Shown here: positions 1 to 9,452 of the stretch, in pieces | Numbering within the stretch: position 1 is the stretch's first letter | Layout of the letters: the number at the start of each line of letters is the position of its first letter | Source: Thiopseudomonas acetoxidans | Lineage (GTDB): Bacteria; Pseudomonadota; Gammaproteobacteria; Pseudomonadales; Pseudomonadaceae | Assembly (NCBI RefSeq): GCF_030362935.1 | Contig: NZ_JAUCDY010000003.1 | Coordinates: 62,001 to 126,000 of the forward strand | DNA length: 64,000 nucleotides | Reading direction: 5' to 3' | The notes under the pieces: model-generated | Databases searched by the model: none | What the model was told of the DNA's origin: nothing | Seen by the model: only the letters and a program-made list of their open reading frames with translations | Program-made: the position numbers and the translations under genes

Positions 1-1
1 A

Positions 2-250
2 CCCTGTCATGGTTCAGCGCCTGATATTGCAGGGCAAGGCCTGGCGAACCCATTGGCAACCATCTTGTCGGTTTCCATGATGCTGCGTTACAGCTTTGCT
101 CAATCACAGGCCGCTGAAGCTATAGAAAAAGCTGTTAGCGATGTGCTGGACCAAGGCCTGCGTACAGGCGATATTATGTCGGCGGGTATGCGCAAAGTGG
201 GTACAGCCGAGATGGGTGATGCTGTAGTAGCAGCACTGGAAAAGCTCTAA
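2..250 (+). CDS. leuB: 3-isopropylmalate dehydrogenase, C-terminal fragment
   Basis: Partial gene; its 5' part lies outside the window. The reading frame open from base 2 gives the C-terminal end of a LeuB-type decarboxylating dehydrogenase, beginning with the family's HGSAPDIAGQG motif (part of the NAD-binding region) followed by ANPLATILS. LeuB oxidises and decarboxylates 3-isopropylmalate in leucine biosynthesis, in the cytoplasm. Only about 82 residues are visible, so completeness cannot be judged. It lies 90 bp upstream of asd on the same strand, the usual leuB-asd order of pseudomonads. The family assignment is strong because of the motif and this synteny. Confidence 0.93.
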   Translation, partial: PCHGSAPDIAGQGLANPLATILSVSMMLRYSFAQSQAAEAIEKAVSDVLDQGLRTGDIMSAGMRKVGTAEMGDAVVAALEKL

Positions 251-340
251 TTAAATTATCGATTAGAACGTTTGTCTAACGGGTTGGCAGAGAAAAATCT
301 GTACCCGTTAGACGTATTAATTTAACAAAGGTGTAGTCGT

Positions 341-1453
341 ATGAAACGTGTAGGACTTGTAGGTTGGCGTGGAATGGTTGGTTCTGTGCTTATGCAGCGC
401 ATGCTAGAAGAGCGGGATTTTGAACTGATTGAGCCAGTTTTCTTTACGACCTCGAATGTAGGCGGTCAAGGGCCGGCGATCGGTAAAGATGCTCCCGCGC
501 TGAAAGATGCTTATGACATCAACGAGCTTAAAGGTTTGCATGTTATTTTGACCTGTCAGGGTAGCGACTACACCAATGAAGTATTTCCGAAACTGCGTGA
601 AGCAGGTTGGGACGGTTACTGGATTGATGCAGCCTCTGCGCTACGCATGGACGATGACTCGGTAATCGTACTGGATCCTGTAAACCGCAAAGTGGTGGAT
701 CAAGCGCTTGAAAGCGGCGTTAAAAACTACGTTGGTGGTAACTGTACGGTTAGCTTAATGCTGATGGGGCTTGGCGGTTTGTTTGAGGCTGGTCTAATAG
801 AGTGGATGAGCGCTATGACCTACCAAGCAGCCAGTGGTGCCGGCGCACAAAACATGCGTGAGCTGTTGGGCCAGATGGGTTACATCCATGATGCCGTTGC
901 TGAGGACTTAGCTAATCCAGCTGCTGCGATTTTAGATATTGACCGCAAAGTAGCTTTGGCGCAACGTAGTGATGACATGCCGGCGCAAAACTTTGGCGTA
1001 CCTTTGGCAGGCAGTCTTATCCCTTGGATTGATAGCGCGCTGCCAAATGGTCAGAGCCGTGAAGAGTGGAAAGCACAAGCAGAAACGAACAAAGTGCTGG
1101 GTCGTTTTAAAAACCCTATTCATGTGGATGGTATCTGTGTGCGTGTTGGTGCCATGCGTTGTCACAGCCAGGCATTAACCATCAAGCTGAACAAAGATGT
1201 ACCTATGGCTGATATTGAACAGCTCATTAGTCAGCACAACCCTTGGGTTAAGCTGATTCCTAATCAGCGCGACATTACGATGAAAGAACTTACCCCAACA
1301 GCGGTAACCGGTACTTTGAATGTGCCGGTAGGGCGTTTGCGCAAGTTAAATATGGGCTCACATTATTTGGGTGCCTTTACCGTAGGTGACCAATTGTTAT
1401 GGGGTGCTGCAGAACCTTTGCGACGGATGCTACGTATTCTGCTTGAGCGCTAG
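341..1453 (+). CDS. asd: Aspartate-semialdehyde dehydrogenase
   Basis: A 370-residue protein, the usual length for the gamma-proteobacterial Asd. It reduces aspartyl phosphate to aspartate semialdehyde with NADPH, the branch point to lysine/diaminopimelate, threonine and methionine. The N-terminal VGWRGMVGS is the NADP-binding loop. GGNCTV places the catalytic cysteine at residue 135. AGAQNMREL and the C-terminal GTLNVPVGRLRKL match the family. The ATG at 341 is preceded by AAAGGTG with a 7-nt spacer. Many pseudomonads carry a second asd-like gene (usg) between asd and fimV; here fimV follows directly after a terminator and a 295-bp gap. Confidence 0.98.
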   Translation: MKRVGLVGWRGMVGSVLMQRMLEERDFELIEPVFFTTSNVGGQGPAIGKDAPALKDAYDINELKGLHVILTCQGSDYTNEVFPKLREAGWDGYWIDAASALRMDDDSVIVLDPVNRKVVDQALESGVKNYVGGNCTVSLMLMGLGGLFEAGLIEWMSAMTYQAASGAGAQNMRELLGQMGYIHDAVAEDLANPAAAILDIDRKVALAQRSDDMPAQNFGVPLAGSLIPWIDSALPNGQSREEWKAQAETNKVLGRFKNPIHVDGICVRVGAMRCHSQALTIKLNKDVPMADIEQLISQHNPWVKLIPNQRDITMKELTPTAVTGTLNVPVGRLRKLNMGSHYLGAFTVGDQLLWGAAEPLRRMLRILLER

Positions 1454-1467
1454 TTCATACCATTAAA

Positions 1468-1502
1468 TAAAAGGCTGCTTTTCATAGGGCAGCCTTTTGC
1501 TT
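1468..1502 (+). terminator. Rho-independent terminator after asd
   Basis: AAAAGGCTGC and GCAGCCTTTT form a 10-bp inverted repeat around a loop of about 10 nt. It is T-rich on the 3' side and sits 16 bp past the asd stop. It separates leuB-asd transcription from fimV. Confidence 0.85.
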
Positions 1503-1609
1503 TAAGCTTAATAAAGAGTTTACAGCTTGCTAATGTGTGCAGTAAGTCCAATTCTAAGGCAAAGTGTATTAAAAACAGCGTAATAGACGTGATTAGTTAT
1601 TGATAAAAC

Positions 1610-1637
1610 TTCAACTGTAAAAGATACTTACTATAAA
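1610..1637 (+). promoter_or_regulatory. Putative sigma-70 promoter upstream of fimV
   Basis: TTCAAC (1610-1615), a 16-bp spacer, then TATAAA (1632-1637), about 110 bp before the fimV start. Found by eye from the hexamers only. Confidence 0.4.
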
Positions 1638-1748
1638 GATTGAAGAACGATTCTAGCTTTGCTCTTGCAAACTGGTGTCAACGTTAGGCAAAACAGCCGC
1701 TTCAAGCATCTCCGTATTGCTCGGAAAGTGAATAAGGGATAAGACTAT

Positions 1749-4700
1749 ATGCTTCGGGTTCGTAAACTGGTGTTGGCTGTTGCAGCCGCTACTGCACTTA
1801 CATCTGGCGTGGCACATGCGCTTGGTTTGGGTAATGTCTCTGTCAAATCTTTCTTGAATCAACCTCTAGAAGCCGAAATTGAGCTTTTAGAGGTTGGTGG
1901 ATTAACTGCATTAGAAATTAAATCGCAGTTAGCATCCGCTGAAGAATTTTCCCGTGCTGGCGTAGAGCGTCAGTTTTTTCTTACTAACTTGCAGTTTACT
2001 CCTATTATCAGCGCAGGCGGAAAAAGCGTATTGCGGATAACCAGTGAGCGGTCGGTGCGTGAGCCTTACCTGAATTTTTTAGTCGAATTGCTCTGGCCTA
2101 ACGGGCGAATTCTGCGTGAATACACTGTGTTGCTTGACCCACCTATGTACACACCACAAGAAATTGTGTACGTACCAGCAACGACCACGCCGTTGTCTAC
2201 ACCTAAAACAACAGCTCAGTCGGCTGCTAAGCCTGCAGCAGCTAGAAGAGCAACACCTGCAAGTCCACGTCGAATCACGGCCAGTGGCGACAATCAATAC
2301 CGAGTTGAGAAAAACGATACGCTTTGGTCAATCGCTTCCCGAGTGGGCGGCAGCTCAACAACCCAGCAAACCATGTTGGCTATTCGCGATCTCAACCCGC
2401 AAGCCTTTGTTAATGGTGACATTAACAGACTTAAAGCAGGGCAGGTTTTAACCTTGCCAGATGACGCGCAGATTCAAAAGCGCAGCAAGAGTGCTGCAAT
2501 TGCTGAAATTAAAGCTCAGAGTTCAACACTAACCGGCAGTACGCCTGAAGCAGCTGCCGCGGTAAAACAGCTTGATGCTCGTCAGCGCACCACGGCCGAT
2601 GCCGCGCCTGCCAAAGTTGAGCAACAAGATACATTACGTCTCGTTGCCAGTGATACAGGACAAGCGGCTATAGGCAGTGAGCGAGGTCGAGACAGTGCCG
2701 ATGCTTTATTTGCCCAGCTAACCGAGGCTAAAGAGCTGTTGGACTCCAGCAGACGCGAAAACTCAGACCTGCATGAGCGTGTTGCAGAGCTAAATAACCA
2801 GCTTGATAAGCTGCAGCAGTTGATTGAGCTAAAGAACACACAGCTTGCCAGCTTACAGCATCTTGATGTGCTCTCTGAGCCTCCAGTAGCCGATGAAGCA
2901 GAGGCTGTTGAAGCAGAGGCTGTTGAAGCTGTAGAAGAGCCCGTTGAAGTGATCGAGGGCACAGACGTTGTCCAAGAAGAACAATCGGTTACGGATGAGC
3001 AAACAGCCGCATCACAAGAGACAACGTTAGCCGCAGAAACCTCGTCTGAGCCTGTTGCCGAAACCACCGTTGAACCTGCAGCAGAAGAAGCGCAGCAGCC
3101 AGAAGCCGCAGTAGAAAAACCTAAGCCAGCAGCTGTAGTACCTCCATTACAGGAAATCCCAAGCCCTGAGCAATCCTTGCTGGATGAATTAATGGACAAC
3201 CCACTATTCATGCCGGCAGTGGGTGGTGGCTCATTGCTGCTGCTATTATTGCTACTGATGTCGGCTTCACGTCGCAGGAAAAAAGCTAAGGAGCTTAGTC
3301 TAGCCGCCATTGCCGAAAGCCCAGACAAACCAGAAAAAGATGGTTTAGCCCCAAGCTTTACAGCGGATGCGGATGAAGATTTACCTGTAGCTGAGCCAGT
3401 GTCAGATTTTGCTGATTTCGATACGGTCGAAGTAGCACAAGAGCCAGGACTAGAGATTTCTGCCGAGTCCGTGAACAGCATCGCAGAGGCCGATAACTAC
3501 ATTGCCTACGGCCGATTCAATCAAGCAGCAGATGTACTTATGCAAGCGATTGATAAAAAACCACAACAAGCGGATTTACGCTTCAAACTGCTCGAAGTGT
3601 TGGCCGACTTGGAAGACAGAAACGGCTTCAACCGCCAGCTTAATGAGATGGTTGAAATGGGCATAGCGCCTAGCGAGTTAGAAGCAGTCAAAGCGCGCTA
3701 CCCACACTTGGTTGACAGCGGCACTTCTAGTATCAATCAGGTTGAAGACTCTGAAATTAGCCTAGATGATCTTGGCTTGGATACGCCAGAATTCGATGTT
3801 GATGCATTTGCTGAGCTAGACTCAGAGCCATCTACGAACGACTTTACCGATGAGCTGTTTGATGAGCTTGATGGTGGCTCTTCCAGTGAAACTGCCGAAC
3901 AAGCATTGTTTGAGCTGGACGAGCTGTCACTGACTTTAAGCGATACCCCAGAGATACAGCAGCCTGCTGCAGAGCAACCTTCGGCAACCCCTGAGTTTGA
4001 GTTGCCCGACTTTGATGATCTTGATGAAGAGTTACTGGCGTTGGCTGAGTCGCAAACAACTGCAGCTCAACCAGAAGTTGAAACTGAGGGTGAAGTCCCG
4101 AGAGTTATCGAAAATCTAGGAGGTGACCTGGTTGATCTTGAAGAACCTATTGATGAAGACTTTGATTTCGACACCCTAACCGAAATCGAAGACGCAGAGT
4201 TTGCTGAAGTTGTAAAAGAGGTGCAGGACGAAACCGATACCAAACTCGATTTTGAGCTGCCGGACGATTTTGACCTGTCAATCAATGAAGAGCCAACGCC
4301 TGACTTAAAAGATGAGTTGGATTTAGAAAAAATGGACCTTGCGGCAGATTTCACTGAAATCAGTGCTGAGATGGATGAGTTGGCTGAAACTTTAAAAGAC
4401 AGCATGGATACTGATGACCTGCTCGATGCTGAGTTCCCAGCACAGCAGGCAGAAGAACAAGCACCAACTGTTGATGAGTCTGAACAGGATATTAGCTTTG
4501 ATACATTGGCTACTATGGACAACCAAGAGTTACCGAGTGAGTCATTAGAAGACTTTGACTTTGGTGATTTGGAAGAGCCTGTTGAAGACTTTACAGCAGA
4601 GCTAGACTTGCAGGCTGAGACAGAATCAGATGCTGACTTGATGGATGAGCTAGCTAAATTAAGCGAAGAGAGCAATGCTGAGCCAGCAGCGCACACTGAT

Positions 4701-4925
4701 GGTGAACAAAGACCGGAAGCTTTTGCCGCATTAGAAGAAGCTTTGGAAGATGATTTCAGCTTCCTAGCCGGTACGGATGAAACCACTACTAAGCTGGATT
4801 TGGCGCGCGCCTATGTTGACATGGGTGATGGCGAAGGCGCTAAGGATATTCTGGAAGAAGTCCTCAATGAAGGTAATGAAACGCAGCAGCAGGAAGCACG
4901 CGAGTTAATGAAAAAACTGAGCTAA
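1749..4925 (+). CDS. fimV: FimV-type polar/peptidoglycan-binding hub protein
   Basis: A 1058-residue protein with FimV architecture. It has a signal peptide (residues 1-24, cut after AHA), the conserved FimV N-terminal domain (GLGNVSVKSFLNQPLEAEI), and a LysM peptidoglycan-binding domain at about 180-238 (YRVEKNDTLWSIA). Next come a coiled coil near 320-375, an Ala/Glu/Pro-rich stretch with an internal repeat (EAEAVEAEAVEAVEEPVEV), and a membrane segment rich in Leu near 492-505 followed by RRRKK. The cytoplasmic part is very acidic and ends in a TPR-like FimV C-terminal domain (DLARAYVDMGDGEGAKDIL). In Pseudomonas, FimV organises polar type IV pilus assembly and cAMP signalling. The position upstream of truA is the conserved one. 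The long acidic region produces spurious antisense open frames. Confidence 0.93.
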   Translation: MLRVRKLVLAVAAATALTSGVAHALGLGNVSVKSFLNQPLEAEIELLEVGGLTALEIKSQLASAEEFSRAGVERQFFLTNLQFTPIISAGGKSVLRITSERSVREPYLNFLVELLWPNGRILREYTVLLDPPMYTPQEIVYVPATTTPLSTPKTTAQSAAKPAAARRATPASPRRITASGDNQYRVEKNDTLWSIASRVGGSSTTQQTMLAIRDLNPQAFVNGDINRLKAGQVLTLPDDAQIQKRSKSAAIAEIKAQSSTLTGSTPEAAAAVKQLDARQRTTADAAPAKVEQQDTLRLVASDTGQAAIGSERGRDSADALFAQLTEAKELLDSSRRENSDLHERVAELNNQLDKLQQLIELKNTQLASLQHLDVLSEPPVADEAEAVEAEAVEAVEEPVEVIEGTDVVQEEQSVTDEQTAASQETTLAAETSSEPVAETTVEPAAEEAQQPEAAVEKPKPAAVVPPLQEIPSPEQSLLDELMDNPLFMPAVGGGSLLLLLLLLMSASRRRKKAKELSLAAIAESPDKPEKDGLAPSFTADADEDLPVAEPVSDFADFDTVEVAQEPGLEISAESVNSIAEADNYIAYGRFNQAADVLMQAIDKKPQQADLRFKLLEVLADLEDRNGFNRQLNEMVEMGIAPSELEAVKARYPHLVDSGTSSINQVEDSEISLDDLGLDTPEFDVDAFAELDSEPSTNDFTDELFDELDGGSSSETAEQALFELDELSLTLSDTPEIQQPAAEQPSATPEFELPDFDDLDEELLALAESQTTAAQPEVETEGEVPRVIENLGGDLVDLEEPIDEDFDFDTLTEIEDAEFAEVVKEVQDETDTKLDFELPDDFDLSINEEPTPDLKDELDLEKMDLAADFTEISAEMDELAETLKDSMDTDDLLDAEFPAQQAEEQAPTVDESEQDISFDTLATMDNQELPSESLEDFDFGDLEEPVEDFTAELDLQAETESDADLMDELAKLSEESNAEPAAHTDGEQRPEAFAALEEALEDDFSFLAGTDETTTKLDLARAYVDMGDGEGAKDILEEVLNEGNETQQQEARELMKKLS

Positions 4926-4928
4926 CTA

Positions 4929-5795
4929 ATGCTGCATGAGTCCACAACTACGGCAGTCGATTCGACTGCCGTTGCTGTTTCTAAACTAGCCATCGGTATT
5001 GAATACAACGGTGCCAACTACTACGGCTATCAGACCCAGCATAATCATTTACCTACGATTCAGGTTGCCGTAGAAAACGCGTTAAGCCAAGTTGCCGGTG
5101 GGCACCCGGTTCAGTTACATGGTGCTGGACGCACTGATGCGCAGGTACATGCGTGCGAACAAGTAGCGCACTTCCAGCCACCTGTAGCGCGCGACACTAA
5201 AGCATGGTTGTTTGGTGCTAATAGATATTTACCTAAAGATATCAGCGTGCTTTGGGTAGCAGAGGTTGCGGAAGATTTTCATGCGCGTTTTAGCGCACAA
5301 AGACGCCGTTATCGCTACGTGATTTATTCAGATCCAATACGACCCGCCTTATTAAGAGAGGGTATAACCTGGACGCACAAAAAACTTGATGCACAGCGCA
5401 TGCATGCAGCAGCACAGTTGTTACTTGGCACCCAGGACTTCACGTCGTTTCGTGCCAGTGAGTGCCAGTCCAAATCCCCGATTAAAACCATTGATGCTAT
5501 CAGTGTCGTTACCTATGGTCGCTATGTGGTTCTTGATGTGCGCGCCGATGGTTTTTTGCATCATATGGTGCGCAATATTGCTGGTACACTCATTGCTGTA
5601 GGTGCAGCAGAAAAGCCGATAGACTGGGTGGCTGGGGTGTTAGCCGCCAAACAACGTGCTCAAGCTGGAGTGACGGCACCACCTTACGGGTTATATTTAG
5701 TTCGGGTTGAATACCCGAATGTGTTTGCTTTACCCCAGCGCGAGCTTGGGCCGCACTTTTTATCATCCATGCCAGATATGTTAGCGAGAGTTTGA
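4929..5795 (+). CDS. truA: tRNA pseudouridine(38-40) synthase
   Basis: A 288-residue TruA. It converts uridine 38-40 in the anticodon arm of many tRNAs to pseudouridine. The catalytic aspartate lies in GAGRTDAQVHA. RRYRYVIYSD and DGFLHHMVRNIAG are family signatures. The start at 4929 leaves 3 bp after the fimV stop and gives an N-terminal extension of about 18 residues before the conserved LAIGIEYNG; the ribosome site is weak, so translational coupling to fimV or a slightly later start is possible. trpF follows with a 1-bp overlap. Confidence 0.96.
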   Translation: MLHESTTTAVDSTAVAVSKLAIGIEYNGANYYGYQTQHNHLPTIQVAVENALSQVAGGHPVQLHGAGRTDAQVHACEQVAHFQPPVARDTKAWLFGANRYLPKDISVLWVAEVAEDFHARFSAQRRRYRYVIYSDPIRPALLREGITWTHKKLDAQRMHAAAQLLLGTQDFTSFRASECQSKSPIKTIDAISVVTYGRYVVLDVRADGFLHHMVRNIAGTLIAVGAAEKPIDWVAGVLAAKQRAQAGVTAPPYGLYLVRVEYPNVFALPQRELGPHFLSSMPDMLARV

Positions 5796-6412
5796 TGCGA
5801 ACCAGAGTTAAGGTGTGTGGAATTACCAACATTGAAGATGCGCTAGCCGCTGCACACGCAGGCGCTGATGCCATTGGCTTGGTGTTTTATGCACAAAGTC
5901 CTAGGGCCGTAACCGCCGAGCAGGCAGCCGAAATTGTTGCCGCCTTGCCACCCTTTGTTACCACAGTTGCTTTGTTTGTTGATGCACCCGCGGATGAGGT
6001 TCAGCAGGTTCTTCAGCAAGTGCCTATAGATTTGTTGCAATTTCATGGTGATGAACCATCTGAGTTCTGTGTATCCTTCCAGCGCCCTTATATCAAAGCC
6101 CTGAGAATGCAGCCGGGCATTGATATCACCCGACAGGCTAATATGCACCCGTTAGCCCTAGGTATATTATTGGACGCTTGGGTGCCAGGCTTGCCCGGTG
6201 GTACCGGTCAAACATTTAACTGGAATGATATTCCCAGTCTTACCCAACCGCTCGTATTAGCGGGTGGTTTAACAGCTGACAACGTGCAGCAAGCGATTAC
6301 ACAGGTTAATCCTTGGGCAGTGGATATCAGTGGTGGGGTAGAAATGAGCAAAGGCCGTAAAGACCATGCTAAAGTGCAGGCTTTTATGCAGGCAGTTAAT
6401 AATGCGGTTTAA
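5795..6412 (+). CDS. trpF: Phosphoribosylanthranilate isomerase
   Basis: A 205-residue TIM-barrel enzyme of tryptophan synthesis, converting N-(5-phosphoribosyl)anthranilate to the carboxyphenylamino-deoxyribulose phosphate. The N-terminal VKVCGITNIEDA carries the catalytic cysteine. LLQFHGDE, LDAW, GGTGQTFNW and LAGGLTADNV are family motifs, and the C-terminal DISGGVE binds phosphate. The ATG at 5795 overlaps the truA stop (TGATG), so the two are probably translationally coupled. A TTG one codon earlier is an unlikely start. As in other pseudomonads it lies apart from the trp operon, next to truA and accD. Confidence 0.97.
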   Translation: MRTRVKVCGITNIEDALAAAHAGADAIGLVFYAQSPRAVTAEQAAEIVAALPPFVTTVALFVDAPADEVQQVLQQVPIDLLQFHGDEPSEFCVSFQRPYIKALRMQPGIDITRQANMHPLALGILLDAWVPGLPGGTGQTFNWNDIPSLTQPLVLAGGLTADNVQQAITQVNPWAVDISGGVEMSKGRKDHAKVQAFMQAVNNAV

Positions 6413-6543
6413 TTTTATCAGTATTCTTAGGGCGGTTTAGCATTAAGCGTGTGTGACGTTAGCCATGCTGGGGCCGTCAGTACAATTATTTATTATGCAT
6501 AGGGCTATTACAGTGTATTTAGCCAAAGCGGAGAAAATTACGA

Positions 6544-7437
6544 ATGAGTAACTGGTTAGTAGACAAATTTATTCCTTCAATTTTGCGCTCTGAAGTTAAG
6601 AAGAGCTCAATTCCGGAGGGTTTGTGGCACAAATGTTCCGCTTGTGATTCAGTTCTGTACAAGCCTGAGTTGGAGAAAAATCTAAACGTTTGCCCTAAAT
6701 GTCAGCACCATATGCGTATTGGTGCACGTCGCCGTTTGGATATTTTCCTCGATGAGAATGGCCGTGAAGAAATTGCTGTTGATCTCGAGCCTGTTGACCG
6801 TTTGAAATTCCGCGATAGCAAGCGTTACAAAGAACGTTTGGCTGCCGCACAAAAACAAACCGGCGAGAAAGATGCTCTGGTAGCAATGAGCGGCTTTTTA
6901 GAAGGCATGCCGATTGTAGCAGCAGCATTTGAGTTCTCCTTTATGGGTGGTTCGATGGGTGCCGTGGTGGGAGAGCGCTTTGTGCAGGCCGCCAACGTTG
7001 CTTTAGAAAAACGCTGTCCTTTGGTGTGCTTCTCGGCTTCAGGCGGTGCGCGTATGCAAGAAGCCTTGTTATCGCTGATGCAGATGGCTAAAACCTCAGC
7101 TGTGCTAGCGCGTTTGCGTGAAGAGCAAATCCCCTTTATTTCAGTTCTAACTGACCCTGTTTATGGCGGCGTATCAGCCAGTTTAGCAATGTTAGGCGAT
7201 ATCATTGTTGGTGAGCCCAAGGCATTGATCGGCTTTGCTGGTCCACGCGTTATCGAACAAACAGTGCGTGAAAAACTGCCTGAAGGATTTCAGCGCAGTG
7301 AGTTTTTATTGGAGCATGGTGCGTTGGATATGATTGTTCCTCGCAACGAGTTGCGTATACGTATGGGTGCTATCCTGCGTAAACTAACCCATGCACCGAT
7401 GCAGTATTGCCCAATCGTTGAGGAAGTTGCACAGTAA
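6544..7437 (+). CDS. accD: Acetyl-CoA carboxylase, carboxyltransferase subunit beta
   Basis: A 297-residue AccD, one half of the carboxyltransferase that makes malonyl-CoA for fatty-acid synthesis together with AccA, BCCP and biotin carboxylase. A four-cysteine zinc ribbon is visible at C31, C34, C50 and C53. The crotonase-fold core contains FMGGSMGAVVGERF, SASGGARMQE and DPVYGGVSASLAMLGD. The N-terminal SNWLVDKFIPSI is typical. The ATG has GGAG about 10 nt upstream. It overlaps folC by one base (TAATG). Confidence 0.98.
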   Translation: MSNWLVDKFIPSILRSEVKKSSIPEGLWHKCSACDSVLYKPELEKNLNVCPKCQHHMRIGARRRLDIFLDENGREEIAVDLEPVDRLKFRDSKRYKERLAAAQKQTGEKDALVAMSGFLEGMPIVAAAFEFSFMGGSMGAVVGERFVQAANVALEKRCPLVCFSASGGARMQEALLSLMQMAKTSAVLARLREEQIPFISVLTDPVYGGVSASLAMLGDIIVGEPKALIGFAGPRVIEQTVREKLPEGFQRSEFLLEHGALDMIVPRNELRIRMGAILRKLTHAPMQYCPIVEEVAQ

Positions 7438-8711
7438 TGCCTGAGCGTACTTTGCAGCAGTGGCTAAGCTATCTTGAACAGCTGCACCCCAGTGAAATTG
7501 AACTGGGGTTAGCACGCATTCAAACAGTAGCTGAGCGCATGGACGTACAACGTCCAGCTAGCAAAGTAATCACGGTAACAGGCACTAATGGCAAGGGCTC
7601 GACCTGTGCGTTTGTTGCGCAGCTATTGATGCAGCAACAGCTGCAGGTTGGGGTATACAGCTCACCGCATTTCTTGCGCTACAACGAACGTATCCAAATC
7701 AATGGCGAAGCAGTGAGTGACGCACTGATTTGTGCAGCCTTTGTGGCGGTTGAGCAAGCACGTCAAGATATCAGCCTGACCTATTTTGAGTTTGGTACTC
7801 TAGCAGCCTTATGGATATTCACGCAGGCTAAGCTGGACGCGGTAGTGTTGGAAGTGGGTCTGGGTGGACGCTTGGATGCGGTTAATATTATTGAGCCCGA
7901 TATCTCGGTAGTGACCAGCATTGCCGTAGACCACACAGATTGGCTGGGTGATACCCGTGAAACAGTTGCCTTTGAGAAAGCCGGGATTTTCCGTGCAGGA
8001 AAACCTGCTGTTTGTGGTGATTTACTCCCTCCTGCTAGTTTGCTTGAACAGGCTAAAAACTTAGGCGCACCTTTAGTGTTGCGCGGACGAGATTTCGATT
8101 TAGCTGTAGCGCAGCATGCTTGGCACTGGCGTGGCGTTAATGCCAAGCATGAGCCTATAGAGCTGCAATCCATTCCCTTGCTGGATCTGCCAATCGAAAA
8201 CGCTGCTTTAGCGCTGCAAGTCTATGCTTTGCTCGATATGCCATGGCAACCCGAGCGTATTATTGAGTCATTACAGGCAACCAAACTGACAGGGCGCTTG
8301 CAGGTTATAAAACTGCCCTATAAAAACCAACAACGTACACTAATTTTAGATGTGGCGCATAATCCGCATGCGGCTGAGTATCTAGCGCGCTGGCTTGAGA
8401 ACCGTGCGATAACAGGGCAGCGCTATGCTGTTTTTGGTGCGCTGGCTGATAAGGATGTTCAGGGTGTTATCACAGCCATGACTAAGCAGGTGGCAGACTG
8501 GGCCATAGCACCGCTTCCTTCGCCACGTAGTTATCAAACTGCAGATTTAGAACAGATTTTTGCAACGAATCATGCATATGCAAGGTCTTATGAAAGCATC
8601 GTCTGTGCTTTAGAAGCACAGCTAAATAAAGCAAGTGAAGCCGATGAGATTGTTGTGTTCGGCTCTTTCTTTACTGTGACCCAGGCGCTTGAGTTTCTAC
8701 AGCAGGCTTAA
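7437..8711 (+). CDS. folC: Bifunctional dihydrofolate / folylpolyglutamate synthase
   Basis: A 424-residue Mur-ligase-type enzyme. It adds glutamate to dihydropteroate to give dihydrofolate and extends the polyglutamate tail of folates. The ATP-binding loop GTNGKGST lies near residue 48. SSPHFLRYNERIQING and LEVGLGGRLDAVN are FolC motifs, and VAHNPHAAE marks the C-terminal domain. Its start overlaps the accD stop, and accD-folC-SPOR protein is the standard order in the family. Length is normal. Confidence 0.97.
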   Translation: MPERTLQQWLSYLEQLHPSEIELGLARIQTVAERMDVQRPASKVITVTGTNGKGSTCAFVAQLLMQQQLQVGVYSSPHFLRYNERIQINGEAVSDALICAAFVAVEQARQDISLTYFEFGTLAALWIFTQAKLDAVVLEVGLGGRLDAVNIIEPDISVVTSIAVDHTDWLGDTRETVAFEKAGIFRAGKPAVCGDLLPPASLLEQAKNLGAPLVLRGRDFDLAVAQHAWHWRGVNAKHEPIELQSIPLLDLPIENAALALQVYALLDMPWQPERIIESLQATKLTGRLQVIKLPYKNQQRTLILDVAHNPHAAEYLARWLENRAITGQRYAVFGALADKDVQGVITAMTKQVADWAIAPLPSPRSYQTADLEQIFATNHAYARSYESIVCALEAQLNKASEADEIVVFGSFFTVTQALEFLQQA

Positions 8712-8754
8712 GTAAGCTAGAGTTCAAACGTGCTTATCGATTGAGGCCATCTTT

Positions 8755-9354
8755 ATGTCACAAACAGAAAATAAATTTAAGCAACGCATTGTGGGCGCTG
8801 TTGTATTGGTTGCGTTGGCAGTTATTTTCTTGCCTATGTTGTTTAATACACAAGAAGAGCAGCCACTCCCGGAAGCGTTGATAGAAGTGCCAAGCAAACC
8901 CAACATTCCAGCCGCGCCGGACTTCGCTATAGAAGAAGTACAGCTACCTGAGCCCGTAGCCGAACCTATACCCGACCCCGAGCCTGAGCCGAAAACCCCC
9001 ATAGCGCAAGCTGCGCCTGTGGAGCCCGAGAAAATCACAGAGCCGGCTCCGAGTCAGTCTACTCAACCAGAAACCGTAAAGCCGCCAGTTGCTAAGCCAG
9101 GCATCGATAAAGATAACTTACCTGTGAGCTGGTCAATACAGGTGTCGAGCAGTTCTAATGAAGCCGCTGCCAACAAACTACGCGATGAATACCGTAAAAA
9201 AGGCTATAAAGCTTACGTTCGTCCAGAAGCAGCTACATTCAAAGTATTGATTGGCCCTTTTCCGCGCCAAGCTGATGCGATAAGCGAGTGCGAAACGATC
9301 AAACAACGAGAGCGCAGTAAGCATGCATGCTTTGTTACTCGTTACCAGCCCTAG
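8755..9354 (+). CDS. dedD: SPOR-domain membrane protein (DedD-like)
   Basis: A 199-residue protein with a short cytoplasmic start, one membrane segment (about 13-30, IVGAVVLVALAVIFLPML), a Pro/Glu/Ala-rich periplasmic linker and a C-terminal SPOR domain from about residue 120 (SWSIQVSSSSNEAAANKLRDEY to the end). SPOR domains bind denuded septal peptidoglycan, and DedD-type proteins join the divisome. The position between folC and cvpA is that of E. coli dedD and its pseudomonad counterpart. Sequence outside the SPOR domain is low complexity, so the symbol rests mainly on architecture and context. Confidence 0.85.
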   Translation: MSQTENKFKQRIVGAVVLVALAVIFLPMLFNTQEEQPLPEALIEVPSKPNIPAAPDFAIEEVQLPEPVAEPIPDPEPEPKTPIAQAAPVEPEKITEPAPSQSTQPETVKPPVAKPGIDKDNLPVSWSIQVSSSSNEAAANKLRDEYRKKGYKAYVRPEAATFKVLIGPFPRQADAISECETIKQRERSKHACFVTRYQP

Positions 9355-9394
9355 GGTTATATCGCACCTGAATGACGACTTTTCCAAAAAACAC

Positions 9395-9423
9395 TTACCA
9401 GCACCCACAAGCTTTGTTAAAAT
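9395..9423 (+). promoter_or_regulatory. Putative sigma-70 promoter of cvpA-purF
   Basis: TTACCA (9395-9400), a 17-bp spacer and TAAAAT (9418-9423), 30 bp upstream of the cvpA GTG. The gap between the SPOR gene and cvpA holds no other recognisable site. Confidence 0.5.
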
Positions 9424-9452
9424 CCCCGCTTTAGGGTTCAGGTGTTAACATA

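Noticed and set aside
2582..3481. Long antisense open frame opposite fimV (and another at 4067-4786)
   Set aside because: Ser/Ala-rich mirror of the acidic, repetitive FimV codons; no conserved features and no ribosome site.
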